Of a stretch of 64,000 nt of DNA, positions 28,673-41,600 are shown piece by piece. Position 1 is the first letter of the stretch. The number at the start of each line of letters is the position of its first letter. Both the position numbers and the translations under genes were made by a program. The notes under the pieces were generated by a model that saw only the letters and a list, made by a program, of their open reading frames with translations, had not been told where the DNA came from and did no database searches. This DNA is from Pythium myriotylum (lineage: Eukaryota > Oomycota > Peronosporomycetes > Pythiales > Pythiaceae): positions 868,001-932,000 of the forward strand of contig JALJCQ010000027.1 in NCBI GenBank assembly GCA_023091665.1, given 5' to 3'.

Positions 28673-30729
28673 ACGAAAGCATACATCTCTTCCTATTATT
28701 TACATGGACCGTGCCCATTTCCACTCGCCCACTCGAGTCATCCACCAGTTTCTAGCAACGAGCAATCTTGACCTGCGATTGCGCTCTCCCAGCCATTTTC
28801 GTCAGGTGAGGGACTCCGTCTCTTTGATGAACAAGATGTGCCGGTGCTTAGAAAAGACCGAGCTTCTTCGGAGGGTCCCTTCCGCTGGACAGTGCGTGCG
28901 ATCGTCAAACGTGGTGGTCTGTTGTGGCCAGAGCGACCGCGATGATTACACAGTGGGGCGCCGTGCCATCACGGTACGAATCCGAGAACTAGACGACAGG
29001 CTGGTCAGACATCCCCCGCTCCCTCATCCTCCACGGTTATCCACCGTCAGGAATCGCACGCTATTGTTGCTTGTCCACGTTCGGGGTGACGGGAACTCTC
29101 GGTGGGCGACTTCAAGAACGCGCTGACTGCCTGAGTCGTTGGGTCGGACTGCCACACACACTGTACGCCTCTTGTCTTCCCAAAAGCGCGATGCGGCGCG
29201 ACAAATGGCCACTCACAGGCTCTCTTTAAGCTTCGTCATCCAATGGCCGAGGTGCCTGACCTGCTTGCTCGGTTTCAATCGGGTCAGGCACACGCGACTG
29301 AACAACCTACTGGTGTATCGAGGTCGTTCAGCTAATAGTCTCTAAAGGGAGGTCAAGACTCAATAGAAATGTCCATTTGGGGACAGAAAGTGCCATCATG
29401 TCACTATTGCTGGGCTGACGTCTGCGCGAGCCGCCATCGCCTGACCTCCCATCTGGCTCGACCTGATCTGTCAAAACGGGTGGCGTCAACACGAGCCACG
29501 TCCGGAAGATGACAAACAGACAGTCAGAGGGCCTGGAGCCTCATCCGTCGCTTCGAGTCGCCAGCAATCACTTCACTCATTGCTGCGTCGGCTACAGACC
29601 ACCGTGCTTTGTTGGGTGGGGCTCTGGATCTCCACAGTCATCACCTCAGATGGGTAGAGGTCGCGTCCAAGGGGTCTGCAGAGAGCTCAACCAGACCGAG
29701 GTGGACTATGCCACTGCCACTACAGTACTGGGTGATGATGACACTACATAGATGATGGCGTTCGATTGGAAAGGGTGGGGCGGAAGTTGTACAGCACCGA
29801 GCTGTCACGATTCTGGAAGCCGTGCTGCCTGCCTGCCACCGGACAGGCGCACCGCACCAGCGGCATCCGTTGATGAGCCAAGAGAGCGCCACCGAAGCGT
29901 GGAAACCGTGGGCGCAGGCGGCGCGCCCTCCGTGTCCCGCGCACGTCATGGCGGGCAAGACGTTTGTGCGACACGACACGGCGAAGGCTCGGATGCACGC
30001 GAAAGAAGAGCCGCCGAGTGGGTACAGTGCACTGGGAACGTGGGTGGAGTCCGCCGTGGCGTCGGATCATCCGATCACGGCCGTGGATCGTGGAGAAGCG
30101 TCCGGATCTCCGCTGCGTGGCGCCAGATCAGTCCCCCGCCAGCTTCTTCCACGGTGGCCAGAAGTTGCCACAGTGGCTGCAAGGCGAATGTCCTTTTCTT
30201 GGGCTATCCACCGCCTCGTCCATGTCCGAGTTGCAAACTGCGATAAAAACGGACCATGAGCAGCCACGAAATGGGGTCGGAATTTAGATTAGGGGTAGGG
30301 GTCGCGTGACATCTCGGTATTCTGCGATCCCAATCAAATCGCCGCTCGGCATCGACGCGACCGAACGGTGCGAGCGAGAGCTCTTGGTTCCATCTCTTCT
30401 CCAGACGGCGAGTCGCGCGTGGCATGCGGCGAAGAAGGCAACGAGGCCCCCGCGGCGCCCCTTCTGCAGTCGAGGCAAGACACAGATCCCCCCGTGCTGG
30501 AGGACTGACCAGGACTCATGATTCGAGCCAAACTTGGGCGCCCATCAAGTTCTCTGCCGATCGCAGAGAGCCGAGACATTGACGTGGTCATCCCTCTCTC
30601 TCCTATTGTTGTCACATTCTCCCACGACGTCGCCCCTCCTCGTCAATCTTCCGTGTTTGGAACGCGCGCTTCTGCTCCTGGAGTTGAGGGCTGCCGTGCT
30701 CCTCCACTTGAGGTGTCAGTGCAGTCGCC
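28673..30729. other. Gene-poor region between paralogues, about 2 kb
   Basis: No convincing coding sequence. Open frames on both strands (28485-29126 plus, 29752-30246 plus, 29744-30070 minus) are short and overlapping, with no domain. I see no copy of the flanking genes and no terminal repeats. The last few hundred bases presumably hold the promoter of the second paralogue. Confidence 0.45.
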
Positions 30730-31506
30730 ATGGCGCAGGCATTGGCGAGAGAAAGGCCACTCCCTCGCAATCCATTGCGAGAGACTGAGATGTCCATCCA
30801 ACAACCCCATGAGAAGGCTGCGACGCCACTCGTTCATTCGCCGACAGCGTCATTCGCCATGACGACAGCGCTCGTTGGCCCGCTGCGTCGTGGCAAGTGG
30901 ACGCCCGCGGAAGAAGAGTACGCCGCCGCCATCATCCACCACTTTCTCGCGGGCGTGCTCTCCATCCAGTACGGCACGACGCTACGCGGCTACATCGCGC
31001 AGCTCCTCCACTGCGACCCCATGCGCGTCTCCAAGAAACTCATCCCGGGATCGGTCTTCGTCGGCGTCTCCATCGACGCCAAGGTCGGGCGGCGATCGTA
31101 CTACCCGTTGCCAGTGGACACGCCGGGACTCGACGGGCGCAAGCGCCGAGCGGAGCACTACCTCGCGGAGCTTCGCGCGGCCTTTGTCGCAAGTCTCGAG
31201 AAGGAAGATGAGCTGCGGGATGTCAAATCCTCCCAACTCGGTGACCCGCGTCTTCTGAGCCCGCGCTCCTACGGGAGACAGCGGCATGATGAGGAATCGG
31301 ATGTGTCTCCGGCTGGCGGCGCCGTCTCGCCCTCGACGCCCCCCAAGCTCCCCAGTTTGAACGAGATGCTGCGGCAGAACAGACTCAAGTTCCCGCAGCC
31401 CCACCAGCTCAGATCGCCACAGCCGACGACATGCTATCAGGACTACTCCACCGACTCCATCTACCGCGCATACCCTGTGCATTATTACGCAGGCTCTCCG
31501 CCGTGA
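30730..31506 (+). CDS. Oomycete/stramenopile WTxEEE-GTTLR family protein, copy 2
   Basis: A 258-residue paralogue of the gene at 27827. The core is almost identical: RGKWTPAEEEYAAAII, GTTLRGYIAQLLHCDPMRVSKK, IPGSVFVGV, GRRSYYP and VDTPGLDG. The N-terminus is different and the C-terminal tail has diverged, except for LPSLNEMLRQNRLK. The last 30 residues are Tyr-rich. At the DNA level the core segments (about 28060-28170 and 30958-31070) are nearly the same. Both copies are in the same orientation about 2 kb apart, indicating tandem duplication. Role unknown. Confidence 0.8.
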   Translation: MAQALARERPLPRNPLRETEMSIQQPHEKAATPLVHSPTASFAMTTALVGPLRRGKWTPAEEEYAAAIIHHFLAGVLSIQYGTTLRGYIAQLLHCDPMRVSKKLIPGSVFVGVSIDAKVGRRSYYPLPVDTPGLDGRKRRAEHYLAELRAAFVASLEKEDELRDVKSSQLGDPRLLSPRSYGRQRHDEESDVSPAGGAVSPSTPPKLPSLNEMLRQNRLKFPQPHQLRSPQPTTCYQDYSTDSIYRAYPVHYYAGSPP

Positions 31507-31634
31507 TCGCTCAAGTCTAGCCGCCTATATATTTTCCATTTATTATCTAGACCACAGCCTTTTTGTACTTTGTAACAAGGTCTCGTTTCCGAGTCAAATG
31601 GTTTCCAATGGTTTCCAAGCCACGTGGATGTACA

Positions 31635-32363
31635 TCACGGAAATGCTGGGATGAAGACGGTGGGTTTCGTGCACGTATCCTCCTCAATGATGTGGTCGGG
31701 ACACGCACGGCGTGATGTGGGGCGGTGAGCAGAGTCTTTATCCCAGCAGGAGAAGATTTGGGAGAGAATACCCCCGTGTACACACTTGAGCGCCACTGGC
31801 TCGTCGCCGTACGCGCTGCGCAGCGCGTCCGCCGAGACGGTCTTGTTGAGGTTTTGCTGGATCAAGTCAGGCGTCGCGGCGGTGCCGTTGCGGATAAGGT
31901 TCACGGCGGCCGAGAAATACGTGACTTGGTCCAGGCCGGAGCACGCACCGTGGCGCGTCCACTCGTGCTTCCAGAAATCCGAGTAGCTCGGTGAGTCCGC
32001 GCTAGACTTGACGTTGGGCCAGAACTCTGTCAGCACGTCTCGGCCGATGGCCTTGTCGATGCTGTCCGGGTCGAACGGAGGACCCCCGCAGAAGTCCGGG
32101 TGCTTGCCCGAGGTGAGCTCGGGCCAGAGACCGTGCATGGTAAAGTGCGAGCGCCAGAACTCGTTCGGCTCGACGCAGCCGGGGTACTGGTGCTCTTTGC
32201 CGCTGCAGAACTCGGGCTGCCAGCTCTGCGCGAGCACGTAAAAGTCGAAGGGCACGGGCGCGAAGAGCCGCTGCGCGTCGCCGAGCGGCTCGAAGACGGG
32301 CGCGCGCGTCGACGTGGCCGAGCCGCCAGTGGCGAGCAGAGGCAGCAGTAGCAGCGGGCGCAT
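31635..32363 (-). CDS. Secreted ribonuclease T2
   Basis: A 242-residue enzyme that cleaves RNA through a 2',3'-cyclic phosphate in acidic or extracellular compartments. Both active-site blocks are present: FTMHGLWP (CAS I) and FWKHEWTRHGACSG (CAS II), with their catalytic histidines. Cysteines are spaced as in the family. Starting at ATG 32361-32363 gives a clean signal peptide (MRPLLLLPLLATGGSA). An ATG 25 codons further upstream (32438) would bury that signal and was not chosen. The C-terminus ends after CPDHIIEEDTCTKP, a normal length for the family. In oomycetes such proteins are likely nutritional or stress-related; no host role is shown here. Confidence 0.9.
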   Translation of the reverse strand: MRPLLLLPLLATGGSATSTRAPVFEPLGDAQRLFAPVPFDFYVLAQSWQPEFCSGKEHQYPGCVEPNEFWRSHFTMHGLWPELTSGKHPDFCGGPPFDPDSIDKAIGRDVLTEFWPNVKSSADSPSYSDFWKHEWTRHGACSGLDQVTYFSAAVNLIRNGTAATPDLIQQNLNKTVSADALRSAYGDEPVALKCVHGGILSQIFSCWDKDSAHRPTSRRACPDHIIEEDTCTKPTVFIPAFP

Positions 32364-32513
32364 TCCGGCGGTGGGAAGGGGGGGGAGGGTCGCGTCGCTT
32401 GGCGTCCTTCGGTCAGTGAGGGGATCTTGAAGATCCATCGAGCCAGCGTCTTGACGGTTTCAATTAGAACCGGATCGAGAATGGTCCCTCCAAAACCCGG
32501 CTGAATCTTGGAC

Positions 32514-32544
32514 ATACCGTATTTAATGTCGTTAAATACGGTAT
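32514..32544. repeat. Perfect 13-bp hairpin with 5-nt loop
   Basis: ATACCGTATTTAA pairs exactly with TTAAATACGGTAT around the loop TGTCG. It lies between the dynein stop (32618) and the RNase T2 start (32363), both on minus. It could mark a small transposon footprint, or act as a 3'-end or regulatory structure. Confidence 0.7.
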
Positions 32545-32617
32545 CTTCACGCTGGTAATTTACCGTCCACTCGCGCATAGACGGGTCGCAAGTTAATTGA
32601 TTCCCACACCGCCAAAA

Positions 32618-35600
32618 TCACGTGTTGAGCTGCGTGAGCATGGCCACCCCTCGGCGGATCCAGTGCTTCTGGCGGTGCTGCGCGGCCATGGGCACGCGGA
32701 TGGACATGACGAAGTTGGTCGAGTGGCCCGTCGTGGACAGCGTGCCCTGGCGCAGCGACGTCTTGTACACGGGACAGAGGTACACGTGGGCCGTGCCGTT
32801 CGGGTCCGAGTCCTCGATGGGCTCGATGTCGTCTCGCCGCTTGGGCAGCAAGTGGATGATGGGCATCGACACGTGCAGCTCGCGCGGACGCGACTCGGCG
32901 ATGTGCATGGCCTCGCTGTCCCAGCGCGCGCCCTCCATGAAGAGCCCGTCCACGTACGCGCCGTCCTCGGCCTTGTCGTCCAGCGTCGTGGCCCGGAGCA
33001 CGACCATGTCGTAGCCCACTTGGTCGATCGGGAGCTGGTGCTTGCGCGCAAAGTTCTGCTGCGTGCCCGTGATGAACGCCTGCGTGAAGAAGAACCCAGA
33101 GATCCAGAAAACTGGTGGCGCCTCGCCGCGATCAACCCAGTTCTGCAGGAAGGCCAGGCGAGCGAGGAAATCCGTGACCCAGCTACCCAGTGGTTTGAGC
33201 GAGGGATACGCCACCGCGCTCCACATCTGTGGTACCTGCCCGTTGACCATGGCATTACCCATGGCCTCCAGCTCGGCTGAGAGGACGACTAGGCCTTTGA
33301 GCGCTCGTTGGATCTCGTTGAGGGATTTAGCGATCGTCGCATTCAGACGGTTGAAGCGAATCAACTCTTGCGTGAGAACCGTGTTCATGCTCTCATTGTA
33401 CAGGACCGGAAAGTCGAGCTCAGCTTTTTCGATGTCGAACAGTGCAGGAATGCGGCCGGCGATATCGTGGGCGGTCTCTTCCAGCACTTGGTCCCACGAC
33501 TTTCCACCTCCACCGCTCGCTCGGGGCTGTAGAGACAGAGCCGACTCGAGCAGCAGGTTTGTTTCGGCAATCGCACACGAGATGTTGGCGTTCTCATGAA
33601 GACCAAAGATCTCTGGTCCTTCGTTCATCGGCAGTGAGTCGATGTACTCGAGATATGTCGACAGCGGGCCCACCTTGGGCGCGAAGTATATGCCTGAAGG
33701 AGAGAATCGGTAGCTATCGCTCTGAATGTCGGGGGAGTAGAAATCTGATAAGATGTTCACGATGCAGCGGCGGTCCTTGTCGTCAGTGACTCGCCCACCA
33801 TAGTTGCACTCACCAGCCAGATACGCGAGTGCGGCGTACGGGATGGGATCGCTAGGTTGGAGCTCGTCCAAACAGATCTTGAGTTGGTCCTTCGAAATGT
33901 TCAGGTCTGAGCCTGAAAAGACGTACTTGATATTCCAGCCGAGTGGGCCAAACTTCGTACGCTCACGAACAACGGCGTGGAAAAAGCATAGCCCAAAGAG
34001 AAGTTTCTTAAACTCGTCCTGGCGGCGACAGCTCTGCACCCAGTTGTCATCGATCGTCAAGTACGATCCCTTCAGGTTCGCACGCATTCCTTTCGGAGGT
34101 TCGTTGGTCATCTTGACCCCATTCTGCAGAATAAACGACGGGAACGCGCGCGTGGGTTCGCTTGTAAGCCAGAGGCGGAAACTGGCGTGGACTCGGTCGG
34201 GCGTGATTTCTTCGCAGATTTTCTCCAGAGTTGGGAGCCAACTCACAGACAGGTGGCAATTCTGAAGGCAAACCCACGTGCCGTTGTCAATCGCCTCTGC
34301 AATAGCGTTTTCAGCAAGCGGGCCCTGGCCCTGGCCAAGAGAGATCGCTACAAACTTTTTGCTAAATCCTAACTCGGCCGCGAGCTTGAGCAACTCGGAC
34401 ATAGGATCTGCGCCAGGTGTGAGCACGAATATCAGTGGCGTGGAGCAATTTGAGTCGTCAAACCCTGCTTTCAAATCGAAAGGCTGAGGCTCAATGAATC
34501 GTTGGCCCATCTCCGACGCAACAAAATTCATGACGGCCGGAACGACTTTATCGGGCCTTAGGCACCGCAAGATAATGATCTGTTGAAAGTGGTCGAGGGC
34601 CTGGATTGACGCAATCCCTTCCATTTCCTGCTCTGGATCGAGCGCATTGTAAACGGTCTCCCAGTGAGCCAGCTCTTTCCCGAAGTGCTCCCTGAAGCGG
34701 CAGAGAGCGGAGGGCATGTCATCCAGACCAAGTACATTACCCCACGTTTTATCTTGAAGCCATGACTCTGTACCTGGTGGCTTCGGATGTGCAAGCTCCA
34801 TTTGCGTGTTGCCAGTAAAGAAGTATCGCAACTCGGTTGTATGGATGGCACCGTCCCCCACGAGAACTTTCACGGTCAGCAAAAACGCGAATAATAGCTT
34901 GTCCTTCTCGAAGAGTGAGCGACACACGTTCTGGTACAGCGTGAACGTGAATGTATCATTCAGATTTTGAAGTCTCCCAGCTAAGGACGTTGCATTTTCA
35001 GCTCGGGAGATTGCGAAAACGAAAAGATTGATGAACCACTCGAGCGCGTACTGGTACATCGGGTCGATGACAGACAAGTCTGCGATTGCGAAGAAGAGTT
35101 GCGAGGCGCGGAAGGCCACTGGCAGGTATCCTTGGCGCTTCTCCGCGATCATTTGTTGAGTAACTGCCGCCTCGCGCACTTTCTCTTCAATCTTGTTTGC
35201 AGTGACCTTGGACGCTCCAAGGGTGTCAATGAGTCGCTCGTCGTCAAGAATATTTCCCTCTGCAGTTTGCAGGAGATAGAGAATCTTGTCTTCGATCTCT
35301 TTGAGCGTCTTCTTATTGGCAGCATCTTCGAGTACAAGTTTCTCTCGCTGTGTTTCAAGCACAGGTTCCTCTTTAGCCACTACGATTCCGAGCATCTGAT
35401 CCTGTAAACCCTCTTCAGTGGCCATGAAGTTAAGCAGGTTGACTTTAACGCACGTCTCAGGGGGATAATGCGGGTTACGCAGCTTCGTCGTCACGTACAA
35501 GCGAAAATTCATGTCGTATTCGATTGTGTTATCACCGAGGCGTATTGTCGCCACGCCACCCGACTTGATCACCTGTTTGAGCAAGATTGGCTCCAGCATC

Positions 35601-38600
35601 GGATCAATCTCCTCGGGGATATTTTCGATTAACACCGCAGCACCGATCATTATCGAGTTCTCAAGCATGCGCACGAAACCGGCTTGCGACTGTTTACAGA
35701 CCTTGAGGTTATTGTGCTCCTCCATGTTTTTGACCCAGCGATTTGCCTGGCCTTGTGGATCAATCATCAGCGGCCATCGATTGGATCGAGTGAGCATGAT
35801 CGCATTGTCTATTGAGAATGAATCATTCGGTAGTTTGGCAATAGTCCACTCCCGAATCTTTACAGGGTCGCCAAGTGTGGTAGTGAGTGAGAACTTGTCA
35901 GAGCACGTGATTTGCTTGACCTTAAGTTGCGCCGTCCATCGCGTGATCGCCCTCTCGCGGAATATGCTGGTAAAGGCTCCCATGTAAGCGATTACGCCAG
36001 AGGAAAGCATGATATCACCGACAACGTTATCGTAGACGATCTGAAGCTTTGCTGACATTTCACTCCATCTGGCCTTTTCTCCACCAAGACCTCCGATCAG
36101 CTGCGTTGCACGAGTCAGCTTTTTTGAGCAGTCATCCACTTGGAATTGCAAATCGGCCTTTTTCTTGTAGGCGGCAGCAAGATCTGCCTCAAGCTTGGCC
36201 ACCTTATCAAGCACAACCTGAAGAGCGGCTTGCTTCGCTGCGAGCTCACGCTGAGCAGTTTCAAGTTGGGCACTCGCAACTTGCAGTGCCTCACGTTTCG
36301 GGGCAACAACCTTCGCAACACGATCATAGACAACCATGGCGTGGACCCACGAGCACAAACCAGATGCAGCTACGGACGCCTTACGAATCTTGTCAGCCTG
36401 AAAATCAGGATTGCTTGCGTATGGTCGCACCTTGTCCATTGCCTCGGCTGGGATGTTATCCTTGTCATAGTCAAGGAGGTTTTGCAAAAAGCGCGTGTCG
36501 CTGAGCAGGGTTTTCTGCGCCGGAACCCAGTAGTCGTCGATCTTCTTAGTGCCTCCGTTTGGATCTTTCGTCTTCACGGGAGGTACGTTCATCATAATGC
36601 AAACGGCTTCCATTACGAGTTTGACACCATCGGGAGGCTTTTTCATGGCCTTGATTTCCGTGATATCGCCCTTCGTCAGAGTTTGCAACGCCTTCACGGC
36701 ATTCTCTAGTGCTGGGATTGCCTCTGCCAACTCTGCTTCACAGCTTTCCTTCATTGAGTTAGCCTCTGCTGCCTGCTCATTACACAGTTTCTCTTCTGCG
36801 CCGACGATGTCTTTAGTGACATTGGCTTCCTTTTGTTCACGCGAAATAGTTTCCAGGAGCGCGTCCGTCTCGACAGTCGCAACTTTGAGCATCGGCTGCA
36901 AAGCTTCAAGCTCCACCTGCATCTTCTCTACTTGCTCGGCCGTTTCCATAAGCTTTGTAAGTCCGTTGTCATACCGCTTCTTCATCGTCATCACCTCGAT
37001 TCGCTTGTTTTGAAGCAGTTTCTTAAATGTGTTGATCAACTCCAAGTAGCTTGTTGGTGTCACGTAGTAATGGCGTCGTAAAGACTGCAAGAAGTCAGAG
37101 GAGAGCTCGCTCACGCTCTCCTGCATATCGACGCAGACGTCCACAATGCCGGACTTCACGACCGCTGGAAGTTCGATGTCAACCAAGAAATGGTCAGCCA
37201 CCGATCGTAATGCTTCCTCCGGCCATTCTGTGAACCAGTCGATTGTACAGCAATTCACAAGGGACGGGAACATGCGGAGGCGACGGCGAAATGCATCACC
37301 AATTGGTGATAGCGCCAAGACGACGTGGAGATTTGTACGACACCGAGAGACAAAGAAATTGTAAATCTCAGCTGCGTTCCCCGTGTTAACCCCGCTAGCC
37401 GATGCTGCGGCCTCAAGACCCTCTTGTACAGCCATGAGTTCTTCGTTTGTCCAGAGATTCGCAACCTCGCCAGTGTTTAGTATGCCATTGATGTCTTCCA
37501 GATAGGCCTCTTCGACGATTTGCGTGTCGCTGAACAGAAAAACCGTCGGCGTGTTGCTGACCCCGCTTAGCATTAGTACTTTCTTCAGGTCGTTTCGCCA
37601 ATCTTGTTTGCCGTAACTTTTGGAGATCTCGATCTGAAATAGCTTGTAGTCGGCCATGAACACTGCAAGCGTCGTGAGTGATTTACGCCCACTACCCCCT
37701 ACCCCAACTAGTAGCGCGTTGCCGTACGGTTGGTGGATCACGCGAGAGATACGTGCTACATGCTCGACCGCATTTTGGAAGAGTACGAGACTCATAGGCG
37801 CAGAGCTCATGTTGTTGAAGTCCTCGAGGTAGACTGCCATGGACTGCTGGAGGATCGCCCGATCACGCAGCTCACTGTAACGCTTCTGGTTCGCTTTCGC
37901 GTCCCCAAAATTCCCATAAATCAACGTAGCATTTGGTCCTTTCACAGCCTCACTCGCATAGTCCATCTCAAAGTGGGTCTTCACCATCGACGTGAGGATT
38001 GATCCAAACCAAGTTCTGTCCTTCTCGTCGATCAGTCGATCGCTAAACACCCTCAAACACTCGTGGCTCCACAAGCGCACAAAATCTTTTCCATCTTTCA
38101 CAACGTCTGGTGTGACTTGAGCCATCCCTTGAAAAACTTTCGAGAGATCTCGAAGGTTGAATGTGTAATGAGATTTGGCAGGTGTGGGTAAGAGAGATGC
38201 GGAGATAGTGCTGTACAGATCGATCGTCGCCGTGACGACCGCCACGCTGAGTGCTTTGACCTGGCCCGGAAATTGCATAAGAAACCAGTCGGAGATCCTT
38301 GAAAAGATTGCGCGAAGTGAGTCGTTATCGAACGGGACAAAGTTGATGAGGTTGAAGTATCGAATATAACGCTGAGTGATCTTCGTCCTTCCACCTCCAG
38401 GTGGGCCCATCGCTGCCATGAACTGGATATCGGCGAGTTGTGTGAATGTGTTATCTTTCCGATTATACCAACCACCATATCCCATCCATTGGCGCAGAAT
38501 CTCGATGGGGGGCTGAGCTCCATAAGTCTCCTTAGCAGGCATGTTGAGATCGTCAACGAAAATGATGCAACTCATTCCGAGTGGTGGGGCGAGCACGCCC

Positions 38601-41600
38601 TTGCGTCGTTTGTCCAGCTTACTTTCAATGATATCCTGCGTCTGATTGGCACTGGTTTGGGCGCTAAAGTTCATGAAGATACTCGAGAACTTGGTTGAAT
38701 CCAAGCCTGATAAGATTTTCTTCTTGATTGAAACCGACTTGCCTGTGCCAGTATCGCCTGTGCAGAGTACGTGCATGTTGCGTCGTAGCAGAATATCGAG
38801 CAGCCACGCGTTGCGTTCTGTGTCAATTGTCGGAACAAGTATGAGAGCAAACTGAGCGTCGCGAGGTATGACGAAGTTTCCAGCGCTCTCCATCCAATTC
38901 GACCAGATGGATCGTTTCGTGTCGAAGCGATAGTCGTACACTAGCCCTTCGTCCGGAATTCCGACATTGATCACTCGATTGGAAACCTGGTAGTGTGGAT
39001 TCTTGCTCAAGAAGTCATGAAACGCGATACTCTCGTCCTGTGCCTTCCCGCTCACGAAGTCTCGCAGATACCTGTCGAACAGAAGTCGAGACTTGGCGTC
39101 TACACAAGCCCCAATCGTCCACACGACACTCTTGACAATCAGACCTTCCATAATCTTTTGAGCATCTGAGCCTAGACCTTCCGGGTTCTCCAATGCGTTT
39201 CGAAGGGCGCACTCGAAGAGCCGCAAGAGTGAGGCACCATGCTCGAGAAATGTGACAGGCGTTGGGACGACACAACTCTTCTCAACGAAATACAGCATGG
39301 GGGGCACAATCCAGAGGCAAGTGTCGAAAATAAACTCTCGGTGAGCAGCGAATTCGTTTGGGATCCGTGTGCGCAACCACGTTCGCAGCAGAACCTCCCA
39401 ACCGAGATTCTTTGGCTCGAGAAATACCATCCCCACACGCGAGACCGTCGCCGGTGATGCCTCTTCGAGATCTTCGGTCTCAAACATCATACGCATGCGG
39501 TCCGTCATCTTCACAATCTCGCCGCTCATGAGGCACAACTTCTTGTTGTCATCCAGGACAGTGTTCATGTTCTCAATCCACACGGCATCTACAGGGCCGT
39601 CAAACATAACCCACTGTAGATCTGGGCTCGTGTCACGTGCACACTCACGATAGGTGCAGGCGAGAACACCATCACTCCACTCATGGGTATTCTCGTCGAA
39701 GTTCCCATACAGCTGACCACTCGTGATAGATTTCGGGTTCATCGTGTGGATATGGACACGTTGCTGATACTTGCCCTCACTCTCAACGTGACAAGAAGTC
39801 ATTGCGGTCGCAAGAGAGTGCACAACGCAGCTTTTGCCTGAGCCTGTCTGTCCCACGATCATTAGTCCATGCCGGACTTGGACCATCTCGTAGTACTGCA
39901 CAACCTTCATCTTAAATTCAGGCTTGCATTCGAGAGGTACGACGACATCCGGCACGATAGAAATGCCTCGCTCACACACAGCGTCAATCGCCCCAAGTAG
40001 GGGCCCATGATCAGGGTTAGGGAGGTTCGCTCCGGGAAACAGATCGCTCGTGATGCCGCGGAAGAGTGGCAAGTCGTCCGTCGTGAACTTGGGTAGATTA
40101 ACATCTTGAACAGACCGCAATACGATCTTGTCTTCAGTCCAGAACGGATCATTTCCTAGTTGCTGACGAAGGGCACCGCAAGCCACTAGAATCGAGTTGA
40201 CAGCTCGCATTCCATAGTCATAATGCTTTTGCGAACTGAGCTGCTCACTGGAGAGCTGCAGCACCTGCGTTAGCTTTCGGGCCAAACTACGCGCATTTGC
40301 AAAGCCAAACGAATATAGTCGGATCTCTGAAATGAGCGCATAATCTGGTACCATCATGGCACACGGACGGAAGAGCGCCTTCAGGTTATCTGGAAGCTCA
40401 GCTCGTCCAGCATAGCCGGGGTTCATCGTGATGAACACATTGGCACTTGGGTTTAGCTTGATGAACGTGCCTTCGAATAGGAACTTGTCCACGTTTGCCT
40501 TCTTTCCTTCATTTATTGTAAGAATCTGTTGGGCAATGACTGACAACACTTCGATATTTATACGATTGAACTCGTCGAAACAGCACCATGAACCACATCC
40601 CGCAAGCCCCTTGAAGAACTTCGCCATGGCGAGGTAATCCAGCCCATCCGAGCAATTAAACACGACACATTGAATCGCGATGGCCTTGGAGAGGTCCTTC
40701 ACGGTTTCGGTCTTGCCCGTGCCTGCTGGTCCCTCGGGAGCGCCGCCATACATTAAGTCGATCGCGCCCATCATCGTGCGGTAACATCGATCCGTGAGCG
40801 GTGTGATGACCAGTCGCATGGTATTACCAAGGTACTCGTATCCGTACTTGACGCGGGCGTTCACGATTCGGGCCTGAAGGTCCATTTCCTTCGCAGTTTT
40901 GACGCCTTCGAACCAGTAATATCGCAGTTGTGCTATCCACTCGAAATCTTGATCATTTTCCACGCCTTTGGTTACCATCTGAGCGATCGTGTCTCGCGCG
41001 TGGACATCAATCACAACGAGCGCGCCGATCGTAGTGCGCTGCAGCTTGGTGAGTGACCCTCGGACGAGAATCACAACCGACTCAAGCTGTTGGTTGAGCA
41101 CGTCCAGATACTCCTTCAGTCCTGCGTTGCCCTTGCTGACAATAGCTCTTGTGACATCTTGCGTCCAGTACACTTGAGACGCACCTAGAACAACCTGAGC
41201 AGGCCACTTGAGAATCCAAGAGTTGCGCTCTTCCTGAGGGTATGTCACCATGGCCCACGCTGTGTGGTCGCGTACGGAGTCCCATTGCGACTGCTCCACT
41301 TCAAGTAGCCACATTTCGACGTTTCCCTTGTTCTTCGAGCTTTCAGGGTTCACGGAGTTCTTTAGAGGTACAACTTCGCCTTCAGCGGAGATCATCTCGG
41401 TGATAAGTAATGAGTCAGTAAAAGTGACTTTGTTCACCCCCTCAAAGCACTTTCCGAGATGCGGCTGGACAGCTTTTGGCTCTTTCGTCTGTGAGAGAAT
41501 CTCAAGAAGCTCGTCATTGGAGAGGAAGAAAAACCGCGGGAAGTAGAGTCGTTTCATCTCTAAGTAGTCGTTCAATCCTTTCTGGATCTCATCCAGTTTT

